A stretch of 64,000 nt of DNA, taken from the NCBI GenBank assembly GCA_024803745.1, contig JANJXV010000004.1, positions 42,155,358 to 42,219,357 on the forward strand. Reading direction: 5' to 3'. This DNA is from Megascapheus bottae. Lineage: Eukaryota > Chordata > Mammalia > Rodentia > Geomyidae. How positions within the stretch are numbered: position 1 is the first letter of the stretch; the number at the start of each line of letters is the position of its first letter. The notes under the pieces were generated by a model. That model saw only the letters and a list, made by a program, of their open reading frames with translations, did not search any database and was not told the origin of the DNA. The position numbers were made by a program, and so were the translations under genes. Positions 10,924 to 22,739 of the stretch are shown one piece after another.

Positions 10924-11600
10924 ATCACAAGAATTTTTATGCAACAGAAATTGAGGTAGTCTAGCATTGTTGGTTATGAAAATATGTGTACAATGGAAAT
11001 CAGGCAAAGCTTCAAATCTGAATCAGATGCTAATAATTTATTGGCAGATCTCTCAGGTGGCCAGTGAAGATGTCCTTGGAGGGGACCTCTACCTGACCTC
11101 CCATTGGGCTGCCAGGGCTGCTGATGTAGAAGCCCTTGAGCCACCATCAGCTGTGTGGAAAGTGATCAGAAGGCTCTGTGTGGGTATTATCTTCCTTGCT
11201 TCTAACTTTGCACTTAAACTAGCCCAAATATGTCTCTGCTTTCATGCCCTGATAGAGCTTAACAGACTTCATAATGCCATGCAACAGACTTATTCACACT
11301 CTGTTGGTTGTCTTGGCATCCATTTTACCTGGGGGCTCAATCTTTTGTGTAAACTCCGGGTAGATATGTTTGTATCCTGATCCAGGAATCTGACAGGATT
11401 TCCTTTGTCCAGTACAAAAGCCAGCAGGGCTTTGGTTTTGAAAGATCAGTGTTAGTGAGGTTCTTGCTGTGTTTATTTGCAACCTGTGAAATAGCCTTCA
11501 GCATGGAAACATGTTTTCTTCCTTTCTTTCTAACAATCATTACTACAGAAAAAAATTGTTAACCCTGTCTTAGTGATGTTGAGGATCTCATTGTTTCTTT
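10924..11600. other. unassigned DNA with a 137-codon open frame
   Basis: The plus frame at 10967-11380 is long for chance but has no domain, no splice context and no likeness I know. I do not call it a gene. Frames on the opposite strand overlap it. Confidence 0.35.
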
Positions 11601-11800
11601 CTTTGGTGATTGTGGGGCTTGAACTCAAGGTCTGGTCACTGTCCCTGAGCTCTTTTGCTCAAGGTTAGTATTCTACCACTTTGGGCTGCAGCTCCACTTC
11701 CAGTTTTTGAGTAGTTTGAGATAAGAGTCTTGTGGGAGATCCTCAGATCTCAGCCTCTTGAGTAGCTAGGATTATAGGAATGGGCCATCCGAGCTCAGGC
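11592..11800 (-). mobile_element. B1-like/Geo composite SINE, shortened
   Basis: Antisense Geo (ggggcttgaactcaaggtct ... gctcaaggttagtattctacc) then 'gagataagagtcttgtggga' and the B1-like edge. The part coding for 'cctgcccgggctggctttgaaccg' in other copies is missing (junction near 11733), so there is an internal deletion of about 25 bp. Confidence 0.88.
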
Positions 11801-12164
11801 TTTCTTAAGAAAGACCTATCTTGGAAGTCAGTCTGCAGGTTTTCAGGTCTGCGAGGGCTCCTTCCTCTTCATCATTTGTTTTTTTCACCTTGCTGAGTAA
11901 GACTGACTCAAAAGCTATCCTGTTGCTCATGAATGTCTTCCTCAATAGTGCATTACATATTATAATCTTGCTTTGTATCTTTTTCTATGTTTTCTTAGTG
12001 TGCTCCGCTTCTGCTTTCCCAGTGTATTCATGTATACATGGCTTTTAAGTGTTTTGTATATTGTGTTGTGCCAGTTAAATGATAATTTCTTTGGCAATGG
12101 AGAAATTGCTTCCTTTTTTTTTCTTGCTGTTTACTATGGAGAATGCTCAATGCATGTTATTAAA
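11801..12164. other. unassigned DNA
   Basis: T-rich, with three overlapping 64- to 75-codon frames made mostly of F, L, I and S codons. No domain is visible, and it is likely non-coding. Confidence 0.4.
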
Positions 12165-12258
12165 TAATTGGGAGAATATTTATACTATCTTTAGCATCTA
12201 TTCAGTGCCTCATAGGATATATATCTTATATTATTTCATTAAATTATTACAGCATTTT
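12165..12258 (+). repeat. MIR/L2-like fragment, left part
   Basis: 'agcatctattcagtgcctcat' then 'ttatttcattaaattattacagca' follows the MIR order ('tatctcatttaatcctcacaaca'). It continues at 12730 once two SINEs are removed. Confidence 0.5.
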
Positions 12259-12259
12259 T

Positions 12260-12498
12260 TGGGGGGCCAGTTTTAGAGCTTGAACTCAGGGCCTAGGTGC
12301 TATATGTGAGCCCTTTTGCTCAAGACCAGTACTCTACCACTTTGAGCCACAGCATTACTTCTGTTTTTTGAAAGGTTAATTAGAGGTAAGAGTCTTCCAG
12401 AGTCTTTTTTATGTGGGGCTGACTTTGAACTACAATCCTTAGATCTCAGTCTCCTGAATAGCTAGGATTACAAGCGTGAGCCTGTAGTGCCTGACTTG
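12260..12498 (-). mobile_element. B1-like/Geo composite SINE
   Basis: Antisense Geo (ttgaactcagggcctaggtgc ... gctcaagaccagtactctacc), 'ttaattagaggtaagagtctt', then 'agctaggattacaagcgtgag'. It is flanked by ttacagca at 12247-12254 and ttacagcaatt at 12499-12509. Confidence 0.92.
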
Positions 12499-12509
12499 TT
12501 ACAGCAATT

Positions 12510-12718
12510 GCTTTTATTTATTTATTTATTGCCAGTCTTGGGGCTTAAGCTCAGAGTCTGGACACTGACTCTGAAGTTCTTTTAATTAAGGCTAACACTC
12601 TTCCATGTGAGCCTCAGAGCACTTCCTTTTTTTCTGTTTATGTGGTTCTGAGGAATTGAACTTAGAGCTCCTTGAACGCTAAGGCAAGCACTCTACCACT
12701 CAGCCACAGTCCCACCCA
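12510..12718 (-). mobile_element. IDL-Geo SINE inserted at the same target
   Basis: It starts with (TTTA)n-type tail (12513-12530), then antisense Geo and antisense ID-like monomer ending 'cagccacagtcccaccc'. The 11-base ttacagcaatt lies on both sides (12499-12509 and 12719-12729). It therefore shares a target site with the SINE immediately upstream. Confidence 0.92.
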
Positions 12719-12729
12719 TTACAGCAATT

Positions 12730-12835
12730 CTTTGCAGTAGTTATTACCATGCTCATTTTGTAGATAAAGGCATTGAAATTCAGGGTTGAGGAGTGATCAC
12801 TGAGTGATAGCTTAAGGTCAAATAGCAGCACAATT
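12730..12835 (+). repeat. MIR/L2-like fragment, right part
   Basis: 'ttattaccatgctcattttgtagataaaggcattgaaattcag' and then 'cttaaggtcaaatagcag' match the MIR 3' core order. It is contiguous with 12165-12258 before the two SINE insertions. Confidence 0.6.
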
Positions 12836-14159
12836 GGAAATATGTCACCACTGTTCTGTCATGGAGAGAAGACTCTCCAGCATTCCATAAGTACATAAGA
12901 TTTCCTCTCCACGCAGCAGCCAGATGGGATGATGCTTTGACACAACCCTTAGACTGGTGTGGATAAGACTCCTGCTTCAGAACCCAGACCTTAGTTGGTA
13001 TAGTTTGTGACTTATATTACTTATGGGACCTGGACCTGGTTAGATACACTGAAGATTGACTAGTACTCATGTGGATCTTGACCCTCTCTTTTGGGCACTC
13101 TTCTGAATTCCCTGCTGTATATGAGTTCAATCAAGGAGCTCTGTACCTTGCCTATAATGTTGCCTCAAGACTTCATGGGTGGAACCTGTTCCAGGAGAGC
13201 GATGTGGATGATAGATGGCTCTTGTGGGCTGCCATGACATATATGTTTATAGAACTTCCAAGATAGGCCTGATAGGCTGATTTGGGGTGGCTCTGATATC
13301 AGATACAATATGAAGGATCTGTTCTCTGCTCATTGGTTAGCCAATGAACAAATAAATACCAAAGTATATCTCCTCTGTATTCACTTCTGTAAATATTAAA
13401 TGACAAATCACTACACCTCACATGGGCCCATGAATGCATACTATGATTTTAAAGTAGATTTCTATGTAGAAAGAACCACGGAAGAAGATTTGCTTAGGTT
13501 GTATATCCTAGGCATAGCCTTGCTTTCTCTTTATTTTGAACAGAAGGTTTTAAATAATAGGTTTTTGTCAACTCATTGTGGCTTCGTTTTGTCTTTAGAT
13601 TTTTGCCTTTCAAAAGCTCTTAATTTTGACATTATGGTTTCTGGAAGACAGAATAAGAAGAAAGAATACTGAAAGCTAAAAAATTTAACAGTGATATATA
13701 TCATATTACAATATATTGTCTTATTCCAGTGGCATGCACCAAACTGTACATGTAGTGCAATGTATCAAATTACTACACTATGTAGGTCAAGCCAGTATGA
13801 TTATGAAGCTTTTGCTTCTTATGCTTTAGACTTTTTCATTTACTCATTTTGAGTTTGACTTATTCTTTTTTTTTGACCATGAATTACATCATTTAGTAGT
13901 TTATTTGAATACTCACTCATTTCTTTTTTTGTATAGGTACTGGTGGATATAAAATTTCCATTTAGAATTGCCTTTGCTCTGGTAAATTGCACTTTATTAT
14001 AGAAAGATAAAAGAATGGTAAATACAGAAAAGGAAGAGAACTACAGACATAAAAATATGGGAGAGAAGAAATCTCAATAGATGGGCAGATAAGCAAATGC
14101 TAAGTAGGGAAAAACAATAAAAACAACAAAACAACAAAACAACAAAAATGGCAGGAAGT
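12836..14159. other. unassigned DNA
   Basis: No confident repeat. Open frames of 65 codons (13069-13266) and 90 codons (13400-13672) lack domains. A (ACAAA)-rich patch at about 14113-14150 looks like an old retroelement tail. Confidence 0.35.
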
Positions 14160-14262
14160 ACTTTGTACCTTACAATAACAATTCTATGTGTTAATGGATT
14201 ATAGTACTTCAGACAAAATTCTGGCAGACTGGATTAAAAAACAAGAAAAGACAGGGTGAAGG
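14160..14262 (+). mobile_element. possible L1 ORF2 endonuclease-region fragment
   Basis: The run 'taccttacaataacaa', 'gtgttaatgga' and 'ctggcagactggattaaaaa' resembles the start of L1 ORF2 (LTxNxNGL...RLAxWIKKQ). It is short and diverged, and the A-rich DNA on both sides may belong to the same old element. Confidence 0.4.
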
Positions 14263-15186
14263 GACAGTGACTATGACCAAAACACTTCTGTGCATGCATA
14301 TGAAAACGGAGTAATGAATTCTTGTATAAGTTGCTTAAAAAGGGATCAAGGAAAGTAAGAGATAGCTATAGGATGGCATTTGATCAAGATATCTTATCTA
14401 CATGCATGGAAATATCAAAGTGAGGAGAGAAAATCTCAGTGGAAATATTGTTTGGGAAAGAAAAGGAGTATTGTACATATAGGATAAACTAAAAGCTTAA
14501 AACTATTAAAGAGAAAGGTAGTAAGGGTTCAGTATTAAAAATCCAGATGGGAATAGAAGAGAGAAAAGAACCAAGATAAGAAAGAGAGGAGAAGGTTTTC
14601 TAAACAGTAGCAATAGAGAGCACAATACAATAAACCGTAAGTAAGGCAAAATAATTGAAAGACAAAAAGAAACCAGACACTAGTCAATATTACTTCCTTG
14701 CTGAGGAGACACAGGATAAAGATGCTTCAGAGTTTTTCCCCCCCTCAGGGTTCTCTCTTGCAGTTTCCTTGGTGTGAGTGGCAAGCCACAATCAATTTTT
14801 CTCTCCAAAGTCCAAATATATTAGACCAGATGGGGCTGTTTACAGACAGAGTCCTTTCTTTTCCACTGGGTTGAATATTGACTGTAGTTTTTCCATAGGC
14901 ACACCCACTGACACGAGGAGTGCAGGAGTGCCCTCACACTACCCACCAGCTGAGCCCCAAGACCCTCCTGCAGAGTACCAGCTTGCATTGCCTATAAGGG
15001 CTCTCCAAGCCTTTCCTTTTCCCTTTTGCTTACAGCTTCATTCGGGGCTCTCACTCTTCATCCTGCTTTACCTCAGTGCTGTATATTAGGGTCTGCCACT
15101 TCTTTTATGAATGTACAATTCAAAATTGCTGTATTTTATCTAGTCTTTATCTACTGTTTACTGTTTCCCTCCCTTGTCTTTCTTTT
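14263..15186. other. unassigned DNA, possible LTR remnant
   Basis: 14263-14700 is A/G-rich. From about 14745 to 15110 the sequence is CT-richer, with a TATA-like 'cctataagggctc' near 14990. That would suit an LTR, but I cannot match a family. A 103-codon frame (14778-15089) lies within it and has no known domain. Confidence 0.25.
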
Positions 15187-15908
15187 TTTATTGTATTTTA
15201 TTGTCAGGGTAACATATAGAGGTGTTACCGTTACATTCATCAGTTAGTGGGTACATTACTTCTCAAACACTGAGAACACAGTTTTGTCCCCTTTACATCC
15301 CCCCACTCCTCCCAATCATCTTGTTTTCCCCTTCTCTTCTCTATTTCAAATAAACAAATAAATGTATATACAATATACCAGGTAACAAAGTCAGATACAA
15401 TAACCACATGAGATTAACCATAAGCTGAAAAAAGAGAAAAGATATAACTTTTCACAGTACATTAAGAACAATCACAAGATAAAACTCTTGTTTCCATATC
15501 CTAGAATTCATTTTGTTTAGTGTCATCCTGTATGACATATGTACATAGATTTTTGAGCTATTTTGATCTTCTGCTAGGAGAGTCCTAGATGTGTACTAAT
15601 TATTACAAATGAGGGAAACCATCGAGCCTGTGTTCCTTTGGGTCTGGCTTACTTCACTTAATATGATGTTTTCCAAGTCTTTTCATTTCCTTACAAATGG
15701 GGTGATGTCATTCTTTCTGCTGGCAGCATAGAATTCCATTGTGTATTAATACCACATCTTCTTGATCTACTGAGGGGCATCTGGGTTGGATCCATATCTA
15801 AGCTATGGTAAATAATGCTGCAATGAACATCCTGTGCTGTGTCTCTTTGTTGCTAGGCATGTGATGTTTTGTTTCAGATGTGAGGAGACAAAGGGAAATG
15901 CTGGGTCT
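15187..15908 (-). mobile_element. L1 3' end, 5' truncated
   Basis: On the minus strand this is an L1 3' UTR plus the last part of ORF2. The plus strand shows 'gtgggtacattacttctcaa', 'gaattccattgtgtattaat' (the ORF2 C-terminal MEFY region) and 'aatgctgcaatgaacatcct'. It stops abruptly after 'aatgctgggtc'. Its 3' UTR type resembles the copy at 23512. Confidence 0.88.
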
Positions 15909-16380
15909 CTCTAATTCACCATCTACCCTAGCACAATAAATGAAAGTGTGATTGATACTCGGTAGTTTTTGCAAGCACAGGATTGGACCTCACTTCAGTG
16001 TCACAAGCCTCCTGGTGCCTGGTACTCAGCACTAAGGGGAGTGCTGCAGAGACTGGTCATTGCTCCATAAATGGAGTCAAAGAAAATGAATAAGAGAGGA
16101 CTCAAACACACAGAGATGAGCTAGCTTAGCACTCAACACACAGCATATACTGTATAGAGTTGCATAATGAATTAGGTACGAATTTGCAAGACATGGGGCT
16201 AGGAGAACATATAAAACATCACTACAAGGAAACAGTATGCTCCACACTGTGCAGAATCTATGGTTTAATGGATACATTAAAAGAAAGAATTTGGAGCTGG
16301 ATTGAAGAGATGTGAGAGACTTATCAACCCATCACAACATGTGGAATTAATGCTGATCTTTTGGGGTTTTCTTTTGTAAC
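15909..16380. other. unassigned DNA
   Basis: No assignable repeat. A 66-codon minus frame (16077-16277) has no domain. Confidence 0.35.
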
Positions 16381-16622
16381 TTTTTTTTTTTTGTCAGTCG
16401 TGGGACTTGAACTCTGGGTCTGCGCCTCTGGTTCCCTGAGCAATTCATCTCAGGGCTACTCCCCTACCCTTGAGCCACAGCACTACTTCCGGATTTCTGG
16501 CAATTAATTGGAGATAAGAGTGTCATGGAATTTTTAGTGCCTGGGTTGGTTTTGAACCACCACCTTCAGATCTCAGCCTCCTGAGTAGCTAGGATTACAG
16601 GTGTGAACCACCACACCTGGCC
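16381..16622 (-). mobile_element. B1-like/Geo composite SINE
   Basis: Starts with a T run (A-tail on the minus strand), then antisense Geo (gggacttgaactctgggtctg), 'ggagataagagtgtcatggaa', and a well-preserved B1-like end 'gagtagctaggattacaggtgtgaaccacc'. Confidence 0.93.
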
Positions 16623-16649
16623 TTTTTTGTTTTTGGTAATTTTAACTTT

Positions 16650-16825
16650 AGTTATTTACTTTTAATTGACAATTAAATTCTGTATAACACTTCATGTATC
16701 ATATGATGTTTTTAATGCATGTATGTGTGATAGCATGGTACAATTAAATTGATTAGCATATGTATTTACCTTTAAGCAAATGTAACAATTACGGTTCAGT
16801 TGGAGAAACTTGAATAGCCATTGGA
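16650..16825 (-). mobile_element. ancient L1 3' UTR fragment
   Basis: The plus strand follows the older mammalian L1 3' UTR in antisense: 'ttttaattgacaattaaat', 'catatgatgtttttaatgcat', 'gtacaattaaattgattagcatatgtatttacc'. This is the same region as at 34880. Confidence 0.65.
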
Positions 16826-18079
16826 CTTTATTTAGTATGCACAAGTAAAGGAAAGAAAAGAGCATGAGATCTTGAGCCTTTTTGTATTCTTCCGCCTTCA
16901 GAAGAGATGGAAAGCACTATTGAGGAGAAGGAAATAACCTTCTCCTCATCCCCACCCAATGTATCACACCCACTGGCTCTGCTGAGATCAGAGCCCTGTT
17001 GATTGCCTGAGTCTTAGATGCCTGGCTTTTGTTTCTTCTTTAGCTTGTCATTATGGATTTAGATGAGGTCTGAGCTCTTAATGGTGATCTTAGCTTAGCA
17101 ATAGAGATTTGGGAGGAGAGTGATTGGCAGAATTATTATTCATTTTCCCTTTTGTATACTGGTATTATTTTCCCTCAGTCTGTGATGCAATCAGGATTTT
17201 CTTTCAAGTCAAGGTGGAAAAGAATGGTGGTTAAAGAAAGACAACAAAATTTTTTGTCCTACTTTTAAATTGTGCGTTTAAGTAAGTCACTTGATTTTTG
17301 TCTCCCGTGTCTTCACTTGAAACTGGAATGGAAAGTTGCTATAGGACATAATGACAAAGAGATATAGAAGCCAAAAGCAAGAAGTGAGTGCAAAAAGTAA
17401 AAGGAACAGGTGGTGAGTGGAGAAGGGGGCAGTGAGAATGTTGAAGGGCTGAGACCACTCATGATGCATTATATTCATAAAGTGCTTTGATATATGGCAC
17501 CTTTGTTTATAACTACTTAAAGATAATTCAAAACATAAACTAAAAAGGGTGATGGGATGAAGTTTCACATCAACACATGCAACACATGGAAAATGCATTT
17601 GATACAAAATATAGGAAAGATCACTCAAGGTACAGTCTTGAGGAATGAATTTACTATTGAAAGAAATCCTTGATAATTTCAAGTTTTACAGAAAATAAGG
17701 GCATCTTTCTGGGTTAATTATCTCTCTGAGTGGGACTCAATTATACATCCCGAAGGCCTAATCAGTTTTCTTCAGATTAGAAGAATTTATCTGGGCTCTC
17801 CCAAAAGATAAATTACATATTTAATAATTAAGAGTTATAATTAAAATTGAATTTTGCCAGAGGATTCTGGTAAAATGTTGGTCATTCAGAAATGAATTTT
17901 TTCCTGAAAACTTAAAAAATGAATAAATATAAGTAGAAGCAGCAAGGGAAGCTTTAAATATTAATGAAATATTACTTCCCTTTGTTTCTGTCTATGTAAC
18001 ATAAATTTAAAGTGGATATTATGGTTGAATTTAGTTTACTTTTGTTCTAAAGCAAGTAAATTTTTACTTTATTGTTTAT
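16826..18079. other. unassigned DNA with a repeat-poor core
   Basis: No assigned repeat. The stretch at about 17700-17900 is complex, AT-rich and repeat-free, with several TTAATTA/TAATTA cores, so it is a candidate conserved element. A 131-codon minus frame (17287-17682) has no recognisable domain and looks like chance. Confidence 0.35.
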
Positions 18080-18362
18080 TTTTTTTTCTTGGTGGTACTG
18101 GAGTTTGGATTTGCTCGACAAGTTCTCTATCACTTCAACCATGCCCACAGTTCAACTTTTGCTTTAGTGTCAAGTAAATTCTTATACTATTTGATGAGGC
18201 CAGTGTTGGGTTGTAATCTACCTACATAGCTTGTCCTGGCATCTAGGCTCATAGGCATGTGTTACTACAGCAAACATGTGATTTGAGATGATTTGCTACC
18301 CTTTTCAGTCTTTTAATATTCTTAGTTGGGATTATAGCTGTGAATCACTCCACGTAGCCTTT
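18080..18362 (-). repeat. very diverged SINE-like sequence
   Basis: It begins with a T run, then 'ttggtggtactggagtttg' and later 'aggcatgtgttactaca' and 'gggattatagctgtgaatcactcca'. These are B1/Alu-type antisense landmarks, but the arrangement fits neither composite family well. Confidence 0.35.
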
Positions 18363-18560
18363 TTTAAAATAATATTTGAGTACTCAATTATTTTTTATAG
18401 TTTCTGTACCACATCCCATGTTGCATTTTTTACTGACTAAAATACAAAACTATTCTAACTTTAAGTACTGAGAAGAAAAAATACTCAGCAAAAACCATTT
18501 TGTACAAAATTCCTAACATAAGATCTATTGGGTTCATTTATATTGTGTGTGTGTGTGTTT

Positions 18561-18793
18561 GTGACAATCCTGGGGTTTGAAATCAGGGACTAGGTGTTGT
18601 TCCTGAGCTTCTTTTTGTTCAAAGCTAGGAATCTATTACATGATCAAAGCTCCATTCCAGACTTATGGGGGGTAGTTTATTGTAGGTAAGAGTCTCATGG
18701 ACTTTCCTCACTGGGCTGGCTTTGAACTGCAATCTTTAGTTCTCAGCCTTCTGAGTAACTACAATTATAGGTGTGAGCTACCAGCATCCTGCT
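18561..18793 (-). mobile_element. B1-like/Geo composite SINE
   Basis: Antisense Geo (ctggggtttgaaatcaggga) follows a short (GT)n tail at 18544-18560. Then come 'gtaggtaagagtctcatggac', 'gggctggctttgaactgcaat' and the B1-like edge. Confidence 0.9.
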
Positions 18794-18975
18794 CTACTAT
18801 GCTTCTTGCTATGCATGTATTTGTAGCTTTGCTGATCTAATTTAAATAGTTCGAATTTTTTCCCACCGAAGCATAACACTCTAAGAAAAATGGCAACCTA
18901 TACCTGGTATGCTCTGTCAGATTTTAGTTTTCTTTTGAAAAGGATTGAACCCAAGCAATGAAAACACAGCAGTAG

Positions 18976-19215
18976 ATTGATATGATTTGAATTTGAAGTG
19001 CTCTTCCAAAGTCTCAGATATTAAGTCTTGTTTTCCAGCTGGTAGTACTATTGAGTTAGCTGGTTTATTAGGGCTCTAACTTGATCAATTTGTTAATTCA
19101 TTAGTTGATAAGTTCACAGCTAAAAGGGCTGTTAGATAGATGATGAGGCCTTGTTGGAGTAAATTGGGTCCCTTTTAAGTTTGTCAGTACTTATAAAACC
19201 ATCAAGCCAATAAAA
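18976..19215 (+). mobile_element. MaLR-type LTR
   Basis: It is collinear with mammalian MaLR (ERVL-MaLR) LTRs: 'tgatatgatttgaatttgaa' near the start, then 'ggctctaacttgatcaa', 'gttgataagttcacagctaaaagggctgttag', 'gaggccttgttggagtaa' and an aataaa-type signal at about 19210. No internal retroviral sequence is seen. It is a degraded solo LTR. Confidence 0.6.
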
Positions 19216-19564
19216 GATCACTGTTTTTCATTTCAGTTAGCAATGGGTTCTTGCATATTTGTTTTGCTTGTCTGTATTTTTTTCCGACAGATCAGGGATC
19301 TTTATTTCTAGACCCAGATGCCAAAAAACAGGGCCTGTTGCAATAAAAAAAAACTTGTTTGCTGACTGCTAGAGTGAGGTAACCTAAGGTAGGCTTTAGT
19401 TAGCAATCACATAAGAGCACAAAGTTATCTTTAAAATAATCTACTCTTGATCTATATTAAATTAAACATTATTGGTGATATATGGGCTACACTTAAAGTT
19501 GGAAGAAGAGACTTTCTTTCCCATGAGATATATTTGAAATAGTTCGGAAGTTGAGATATTTTTC
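19216..19564. other. unassigned DNA
   Basis: Nothing assignable. It contains an A8-9 run at about 19343. Confidence 0.35.
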
Positions 19565-19566
19565 AG

Positions 19567-19801
19567 TTTATTTATTTATTATTTATCTTTTGCCAGTCTT
19601 TGGGTTTGAACTCAGGGCCTGAGCACTGTCCTTGGACTTTCTTGGGCTTTCTCAAGAACTCTGCCTCTTGAGCCATAGCACCACTTTCAGCTGTTTTTTT
19701 TTTTTTTTGTATGTATGTGGTATATGTGGTACCAAGGAATGGAACCCGGGTCTTCATGCATGTTAGGCAAGCAATCTACCACTAGACCAAACTCCTGGCC
19801 C
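19567..19801 (-). mobile_element. IDL-Geo SINE with internal T run
   Basis: Antisense Geo (gggtttgaactcagggcctgagc) then antisense ID-like monomer (tggaacccgggtcttcatgca ... aactcctggcc). The linker between the monomers has expanded to a 15- to 17-base T run at about 19693. The tail is (TTTA)-rich. Confidence 0.93.
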
Positions 19802-20789
19802 AGAACTTGGGATTTCTGTAATGGTTGAAAGTTGAGAAATACACTCCTTTGGAAGGAAGTGAACTGAATACAGCTGGACAGGGCAAAAGGGAAGGCCCTA
19901 AGGAGAAAGATACAATTGGACAATGGAAGAGAAAAGGGCAAAGGAGGAAAGAAGGTTGCATGAGGGTTGGTGAAACAACCTAAGACCAATTCCCAGCACG
20001 CCCATGATAGATGATGTTGACCAATCAGCTCAAGAACTTCAATTTGATTTTGAAGGCAATACAAAGTCAAAGAAGAGCTTTAGGAATGTAAAATCAGCAC
20101 AGCAGGGGATTATTTTATAGGCAATATTTGGAACTGATTTTAAAGTGAAGGAGAATACTTTTATAATCATAGAAAATATGTTTTTTATGTGTGAGGACAA
20201 CATTAACCTGTATTGCAAAGTTAGGTTATTATTTCAATTCCAGTATAGCATCAGAAGTTGAAAAAATTGCATTAGTAACAAATGTGAAATGGCTGTATTG
20301 GGCAAACCACAAGCATTAAATCCTGGAAACAGAAATTGCCTATCTTTCAATATTTGTAATGAAAAAATATAACTGTTTCTTTACTTTTTTCCCAATCTTA
20401 ATAAATCTTTATACTAACTTCTCCTTAAGATTTCTTTTTTTCTGTATCTACTTTCCTGTGCAAGTTTTCAAGTCAATGCATAAGGCCAAAATACTTGAAT
20501 TAAGTTTCCCTGGGGCATCAAGAAAGAAAGGAATCAAATATGACTTCCTTTTTTTAGACAATATATTAACTTTGATCTTCTGATAGTTTCTGTATTATCT
20601 CCTTTTTATGCTGAATTTGCTTTAGCCAGTGCCAGAGTGAAAAATACAAACAAAAATACTTAAAGCATGATAGTATATACATTGTAAATATTACTATTTT
20701 TATGAATTAAGATAATTGGTCTTTTGACTTTCCACCATGTAGCAACGGACCAAGAGATACCATTTAATGAATACTTACATACAAAGGCT
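19802..20789. other. unassigned DNA
   Basis: No assignable repeat. A 127-codon minus frame (19687-20070) runs from here into the SINE and is not a gene. Confidence 0.35.
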
Positions 20790-20840
20790 TTGCATTCATT
20801 ATTGACAATCCTCACAGCACTTTAAAGGCATATACCAGGT
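20790..20840 (+). repeat. possible MIR fragment
   Basis: 'ttattgacaatcctcacagcactttaaagg' resembles the MIR 'tttaatcctcacaacaaccct' segment. It is too short to be sure. Confidence 0.3.
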
Positions 20841-22645
20841 CTCAGTCTATGGCTTTTTCCTTTTCCTTCCTTTCCCTTCCCTTCACCTAGTATTTGGATA
20901 AGCTGTGAGTTATTTTGCTACATCTTTAGCTATTACTATTTTGGAATATAAAAACCTAGTTTATAATTTGGATGGCAAACATTTTATACTATAAATATAA
21001 AACATTAATAACCAGTATGACTTGTTTAGCTATAGCTAATATGTATTAATCTAAGTTCTTGTTATAAATTATGAATTGAATCTTTCCTACCAACTGTGGG
21101 ACGATCAGATTATTATCACATTATAGATGACTGCAAGCAATTCCCTTCAATTCATTCTACTGTGTCCTGGATTCCCTTACTGGGGTTCAGGTTCACACTT
21201 TCAGCAGTAGGTTGGCTATTTTCTGCTCTAGTTAATTTTCTTTGTAAAGATTCATTTTTGCATCTGAAATCTTGTAATGGGAGCTGAACCACCACTGAAT
21301 CAGTTTGTCATGTAACAGACAGGAGAGGTACACAGACCAGTAAAATGTCACCTGGTGTGAGCTCTAGGAACCCACTTTAAACTTTTTACTGTTTTAAAAT
21401 TCATTAGGAAGGAAGCATTCTTAGTGTTTTCATAATGAATCAGTGTAAGACTTACAAGTTTACCGCATTATTTGAAAACTCTAAAAGGGAGTCAACATGG
21501 CCAACATGGCCTCATTCTTTATTCTAATCTCAGTGACATAGCTTTAAAGTGGAGTCTGAGGCCAGGCTTCAATGAACAGAAAATAAGGGGAGGTCATCAG
21601 TATCAGTGAATATATACAATATTTTTTGCTGAATTTTGAAGATATGGCAAATGCTGGAGTGTTTTCACTTCCAGACAGCTTCCTGTGAAAGCACTTTGAC
21701 TTCAAGCAGCAATCACTGAATGTTGCTTATTGACAAGAGTGGCCAATCCATTGCAGTGGGACTGTGAGAAGGGAGTTAATGGCTGTGTAGATAGTCAATA
21801 TGGTATACCTGCTGACACCTGCTGCCAGTACCTGAGGTTGCTTTCATGCTATCACTGTTACAGAGATGCAGAAACAGAAATATAAAGAAAAATAGTGAAC
21901 ACATATTTCAAGTAGCATTGTGTGAAAATTTGGCTAATGGTCCCTTTATGTTGAACAGAGTTATTTGCCAAGGCTTTAACTGTGGAGTATTTTGAAGACA
22001 AAGTTAATGTAGAAACTGTATGGGTGATAACTAAGGATGGAATTTACTAGTAACACACAGGAAATACTAGTGGTCACAATATTTCTTTTCAGAGAGAGCA
22101 TAGTTTTCATTTTGCTTGAACTCTAAGAAACCATTCTTTTAGAAGCTGAGGGCACAGAAAACCTGGCACAAAATCAGAGGCATGGCATTGAGCTCTCTGC
22201 CCTTTTCCAGGGTAAAAAGTGACACAGACAGTAGCTTCTGGAAGTCTTTGCTCCTTAGCAACCCATGTGACAGTAGGAAACTTGCTTAAAAGGGTAATGT
22301 AAGACAGAGAACTCCACTTAGAACAATAGGTGACAAAGCACAATGTGTGACAACACAGAGGAAGCTCAGTAAAAATAAAGGGAAAGGAACACACGTCCAA
22401 ACAGATTTTCTTTTTAGCCCTGCTTACAGAAAATTTCATTTGTTATTCACCAAGAATAAGCAGGATGTTGATATCGGGATCCAATGTGAGATTTTTCATT
22501 TCTTTTTTCAGGGAGTACTTAAGCAAATTAATATAAAAGTGAGTGATGGCTCTGTGTTCTTGTCTTTTCCACAAAGGTTTGAGTAGTACCTGCATGAAAG
22601 GTAAAAGGTGGATCTAGTTTTTTACTTTCTAAAATTTATGTTTTG
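20841..22645. other. unassigned DNA
   Basis: No confident repeat and no convincing open frame. A 110-codon minus frame at 22107-22439 overlaps a plus frame and shows no domain. Confidence 0.35.
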
Positions 22646-22722
22646 GGCCGGGATGGAGCTCAGTAAGTGCCTAGTAAGTGCAATATCCTGTGTTTCATCC
22701 TCAATATAAAAAAAGACAAAAT
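22646..22722 (+). mobile_element. ID-like SINE monomer
   Basis: A stand-alone tRNA-Ala-like monomer (gggccgggatggagctcagta ... tgtttcatcctcaatat) followed by an A run. There is no Geo half. It is either an older ID element or a 3'-truncated dimer. Confidence 0.55.
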
Positions 22723-22739
22723 TTGGTTAAAAAGCAATC

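Noticed and set aside
10967..11380. 137-codon plus-strand open frame
   Set aside because: No domain, no known likeness, no splice or promoter context, and a competing minus frame overlaps part of it. It is compatible with chance in 64 kb.
14778..15089. 103-codon frame with a proline-rich middle
   Set aside because: No domain or signal peptide, and it lies in the possible LTR remnant.
14745..15110. Possible LTR with a TATA-like motif
   Set aside because: No family match, no paired LTR, no clear TG...CA ends or target-site duplication. It is kept only as a remark.
17287..17682. 131-codon minus-strand open frame
   Set aside because: No domain. The composition (S, F, L, H, C mixed) is typical of random AT-rich DNA.
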